Shown: positions 61,586 through 64,000 of the stretch, one piece after another | Position numbering within the stretch: position 1 is the first letter of the stretch | How the letters are laid out: the number at the start of each line of letters is the position of its first letter | From: Bin18 sp965200355 | GTDB taxonomy: Bacteria > Desulfobacterota > Binatia > Bin18 | Assembly (NCBI GenBank): GCA_965200355.1 | Contig: OZ241351.1 | Span: 930,001 to 994,000 of the forward strand | Direction: 5' to 3' | Length of the DNA: 64,000 bases | The notes under the pieces: model-generated | What the model was told of the DNA's origin: nothing | The model's input: only the letters and a program-made list of their open reading frames with translations | Database searches by the model: none | Translations under genes and position numbers: made by a program

Positions 61586-62542
61586 TTAGAGTTGGTAGCG
61601 GTCACGCATATAGGTTGCCCAGTCCGTCAGTCCTTCGGCTTCACCGATACTGATTATCTTTGACGCAGGTAGAGACGGGGCCATGCCCACCTCTGGTAAA
61701 AGGCGGCTCCACTCCTCCCAGCGTTGGGCTATGTCAGAGTTGCTATCGTGCCGACAAAGCGCGAACCATGCCTTCTCGACCATATCCTCCTGTTCGAGTC
61801 CTCGGGCGATGGCGAGATTCCGCATTGGTTGCTGCATGTCAGCGGCGAAAGGGCAGGGTCCATTCAGAGCGGCGTGAGGGAAGGCGTCCCGAACACGACC
61901 ATAGCTCTTGGCAAAAATATCCCAATAACGCCGGTCCCGATTCTTTCCCCACGGTCTCCGAAGGTAGCAGGCGCTCGGGTCGTCCAAGAAGAGCTTGGCG
62001 GAGTCGCAGACGTCTTTCCGGCGGTTTCCACGGCTGGTGCGTCCACCACAACGCGTGAAACCTCCTTCACTCAGCTTGACCTCTACCAGAACCACGGCGC
62101 GACGACGGTTATCCAGCCGGCCCCAGAGTACGACGTCAACCCCCGTCGCAGGCTCATCGCCAACGGGATATTCGCCATCCAGTTCACTCAGCAACGCACC
62201 GGGCGGCACCCACTCGAAACGTATCTTGTCAATGGTCAGGCGAATGCCGCTCATCTCGCTCACGCACTCGGACAGGTACGTCCGTCTTCCTTCCCGAAAC
62301 GGCAAGAACAGGTTAAACGCAAACGTCTGAGAACTGAGTAGGTGATTGACGTATTTATGAAGCTTGACTGAATCAGCGAGCGCTACCTTCTCAGCCAATT
62401 CACGATAGTCGGGATAGATTCCGTCGGTCCAGTTGGCCCACATGGGTGGGCGTCTCCCGACTGTATCGCACCACGCCTCCATTCGCTCCCTCAAGCTGAC
62501 GGCGAAGGACGTTGGATGGTAGTCGGATATATCACTCGGCAC
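61586..62542 (-). CDS. PGN_0703-like putative restriction endonuclease
   Basis: A 318-residue protein. GTG 62542 is chosen because GGAAGGA lies 9 nt upstream; the frame is open to 62602. The N-terminal part has LHKYVNHLLSSQTFAFNLFLPF, characteristic of the PGN_0703-type restriction-like proteins. The nuclease core is ATGVDVVLWGRLD, then RAVVLVEVKLSEGGFTRC (D ... E-V-K). Cysteine residues follow, in GGFTRCGGR and RKDVCDSAKLF. No methylase partner lies close by. Together with the gene at 60649 it could form a small two-gene defence unit. Confidence 0.75.
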   Translation of the reverse strand: MPSDISDYHPTSFAVSLRERMEAWCDTVGRRPPMWANWTDGIYPDYRELAEKVALADSVKLHKYVNHLLSSQTFAFNLFLPFREGRRTYLSECVSEMSGIRLTIDKIRFEWVPPGALLSELDGEYPVGDEPATGVDVVLWGRLDNRRRAVVLVEVKLSEGGFTRCGGRTSRGNRRKDVCDSAKLFLDDPSACYLRRPWGKNRDRRYWDIFAKSYGRVRDAFPHAALNGPCPFAADMQQPMRNLAIARGLEQEDMVEKAWFALCRHDSNSDIAQRWEEWSRLLPEVGMAPSLPASKIISIGEAEGLTDWATYMRDRYQL

Positions 62543-62744
62543 GGATATCGTTCCTTCCTCCCTGTGACATGACGAGAATAGCGACGCTGAGAAATATGTC
62601 ACCCGAGCGGGTCTCCGACTTCGAGGAAATCGAATTTCCGAAAATCTCGGTCATGGGTATGGCTTATTGGTCCACAGCGCGCTGCACGGCTTCTTTATCG
62701 GCAAGGTCGATTCGGGCACGCATCGGTCAGGTGGCTGGACATCA

Positions 62745-63004
62745 TCAAGGCTGAGTGACTGCGAGCTTTAATCCCGCAGCACGTACCACTGGGGCGAGTG
62801 TTGACCAACGCGGATTGCCCCTTGCCGAGAGCATACGGTATAGGCTTTCGCGTGGAATCCCAGCCCGTTTGGCGACCTCCGCCATATACCCTGTGTCTCA
62901 GCGACCTTTCGCAGGGCCTGAAGGAATACCGCCGGCTCTTCGTCCTCTGCCGCTGCCGTCAGATATTCAGCGGCAAAGCCCGGGTCTCTCAATTGTGCGC
63001 GCAA
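62745..63004 (-). pseudogene. Xre-type antitoxin/DNA-binding protein with frameshift
   Basis: The first part, from TTG 63004, reads LRAQLRDPGFAAEYLTAAAED and VFLQALRKVAETQG. One base is lost near 62886-62892 and the other frame continues MAEVAKRAGIPRESLYRML, GNPRWSTLAPVVRAAG and LKLAVTQP to a stop at 62745-62747. Together they match the addiction-module antidote (HigA-like) HTH family. No ATG start in frame is evident at the 5' end either. No partner toxin gene is found in the flanks. Confidence 0.8.
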
Positions 63005-63122
63005 CCATCGTTGTGTTTGACCTTTTCCATCGGTTCGTCACTCCCCATTCATCAACGTCAAATCTGTATCGTATTCGCTACATCCATCAGGGGCAAGGAT
63101 GGGTGGAAAAAAGGATATCGGC

Positions 63123-64000
63123 TCAGCGGCCAAGACGGTCACCCGGCTTGAGGGCGTGGCCGGCGAGGAAGGCGGCTATGGGCATCGCTTTTTTGCCTTC
63201 GAGTTGCACCCGGTCAAAGGTCAGGCTGCCGTGGCCGGTGGCGACAGTGAGCACGTTGTCTTGGCGGTTGATGGTGCCGGGCGTGGCGGTCGCACCCATT
63301 GGGGGGGGAGATAGGGGGGACAGGCGTGCGGCCAGGATTTTCAGCCGCTTGTTTCCCAACCAGGTGTAAGAGGACGGCCAGGGATGAAAGGCGCGGATGC
63401 GGCGCTCAATACTGACCGCGCTCCGGGTCCAGTCTATCTCTCCATGCTCTTTTTTGAGTAACGGCGCATAGGTAACGGCAGCTTTGGCCTGGGGCGTGGC
63501 GACGAGGTTCCCCTGTTTGAACAATGTCAGTGCTTCCAGCAGCGCCTGTGCGCCGAGCGCGGCAAGGGTGTCGTGGAGGCTGTCGCCCGTTTCGTCTGGC
63601 CTCAGGGCGACTGACTTCTGAAGCAGCATATCACCGGCGTCCAATTCCTCGCTCACCTGCATAATCGTGACGCCCGAGTGCGTTTCGCCGTGGGCAATGG
63701 CCCACTGCATGGGCGCGGCCCCACGATACTTGGGCAAGAGTGAGGCATGAATGTTAATGCAGCCACAGGGCGGCAGAGCCAGAATCGTCTTGGGCAGAAT
63801 TTTACCGTAGGCGGCCACAACAATGAGGTCGGGCTGCCAGCCGTGGAGGTGTTCCAGGGCCGCGGGGGTGCGTATCTTTTGCGGCTGAAAGACCGGCACG
63901 GCATGGGCGCGGGCGCAGTCCTTGACGGGCGGCGGGCGCAGGTCCAGCCGTCTGCCGGCGGGTTTGTCCGGCTGACACACGACGCCGACCACGGTGTCCT
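63123..64000 (-). CDS. fmt: Methionyl-tRNA formyltransferase, N-terminus cut off by the window
   Basis: The C-terminal about 292 residues of Fmt, which formylates initiator Met-tRNA. The catalytic domain has CINIHASLLPKYRGAAPMQWAI (Asn and His of the active site) and VSEELDAGDMLLQ (Asp). After it comes the C-terminal RNA-binding domain: EIDWTRSAVSIERRIRAFHPWPSSY and TVATGHGSLTFDRVQLEGKKAM. A Pro-rich loop at 63290-63325 (SPLSPPPMG) is encoded by a C-rich tract. The start of the gene lies beyond base 64000. Confidence 0.95.
   Translation of the reverse strand, partial: DTVVGVVCQPDKPAGRRLDLRPPPVKDCARAHAVPVFQPQKIRTPAALEHLHGWQPDLIVVAAYGKILPKTILALPPCGCINIHASLLPKYRGAAPMQWAIAHGETHSGVTIMQVSEELDAGDMLLQKSVALRPDETGDSLHDTLAALGAQALLEALTLFKQGNLVATPQAKAAVTYAPLLKKEHGEIDWTRSAVSIERRIRAFHPWPSSYTWLGNKRLKILAARLSPLSPPPMGATATPGTINRQDNVLTVATGHGSLTFDRVQLEGKKAMPIAAFLAGHALKPGDRLGR

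Noticed and set aside
62543..62744. Small minus-strand ORFs (about 20 and 40 codons) between the nuclease gene and the broken antitoxin
   Set aside because: They lack ribosome sites and family features; a toxin gene was looked for here and not found.
1..64000. tRNA or rRNA genes
   Set aside because: I looked for T-loop (GGTTCRANNCC) and acceptor-stem patterns on both strands and saw no convincing cloverleaf; a dedicated tRNA scan would settle it.

Overview
The window (about 58-60% GC by eye) reads as chromosome of an uncultured Gram-negative bacterium. Evidence: TonB-dependent receptors, an RpoH-type sigma factor, a lipoprotein and Mrp/Pha-type antiporter genes. The mix of UGSC selenoprotein, CoA-transferase III, LLM monooxygenase, cyclase-family hydrolase and carbon-monoxide/xanthine-dehydrogenase-like genes resembles Tectomicrobia/Entotheonella-like or deltaproteobacterial relatives. 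That placement is inference and weak. No rRNA, tRNA, CRISPR array or complete transposon was seen.

Layout. 1-5.8 kb: DUF29-like fragment, sugar-type MFS transporter, a UDP-glucose dehydrogenase of animal/plant type, LLM monooxygenase, phosphoesterase. 5.8-11.7 kb: information-processing block (trmJ, rpoZ, rpoH, a FLAD1/CinA-type MoaB-like protein) with small exported and coiled-coil proteins. 11.7-14.9 kb: a decayed patch with dispersed palindromic repeats, an OmpA-like remnant, a nuclease-like gene with a duplicated 5' end, and an aspartic protease. 15-27.5 kb: isochorismatase, MDR dehydrogenase, mutS2, a LeuD-like swivel protein, a Ski2-like helicase with an unknown partner, an HDAC-like deacetylase and a 6PGDH-like protein. 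27.6-33.4 kb: a complete Mrp antiporter operon with fused A and B subunits. 33.5-38.2 kb: an SDR and a molybdo-hydroxylase operon whose large subunit carries a nonsense codon. 38.3-45.8 kb: tandem TonB receptors (second one broken) and a ThDP enzyme.

46-50 kb holds a wrecked type ISP restriction-modification gene, then an intact VapBC-like module with two adjacent operator-like inverted repeats on its promoter. 50-57.6 kb: lipoprotein, RAM-domain regulator, CoA-transferase, class II Fic protein, amidase, methyltransferase, DUF502 and membrane proteins. 57.7-60.3 kb: a three-gene operon ending in a UGSC-family selenoprotein whose UGA is followed by a hairpin of bacterial SECIS form. 60.5-63 kb: a ribbon-helix-helix protein, two adjacent nuclease-fold genes and a frameshifted antitoxin; fmt runs off the right edge.

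Main themes are: (1) a selenoprotein that simple gene calling would split in two; (2) palindromic repeats that sit both between genes and, in frame, inside at least three coding genes; (3) at least five genes broken by nonsense codons, frameshifts or deletion, pointing to active gene decay (or, for single lesions, assembly error).
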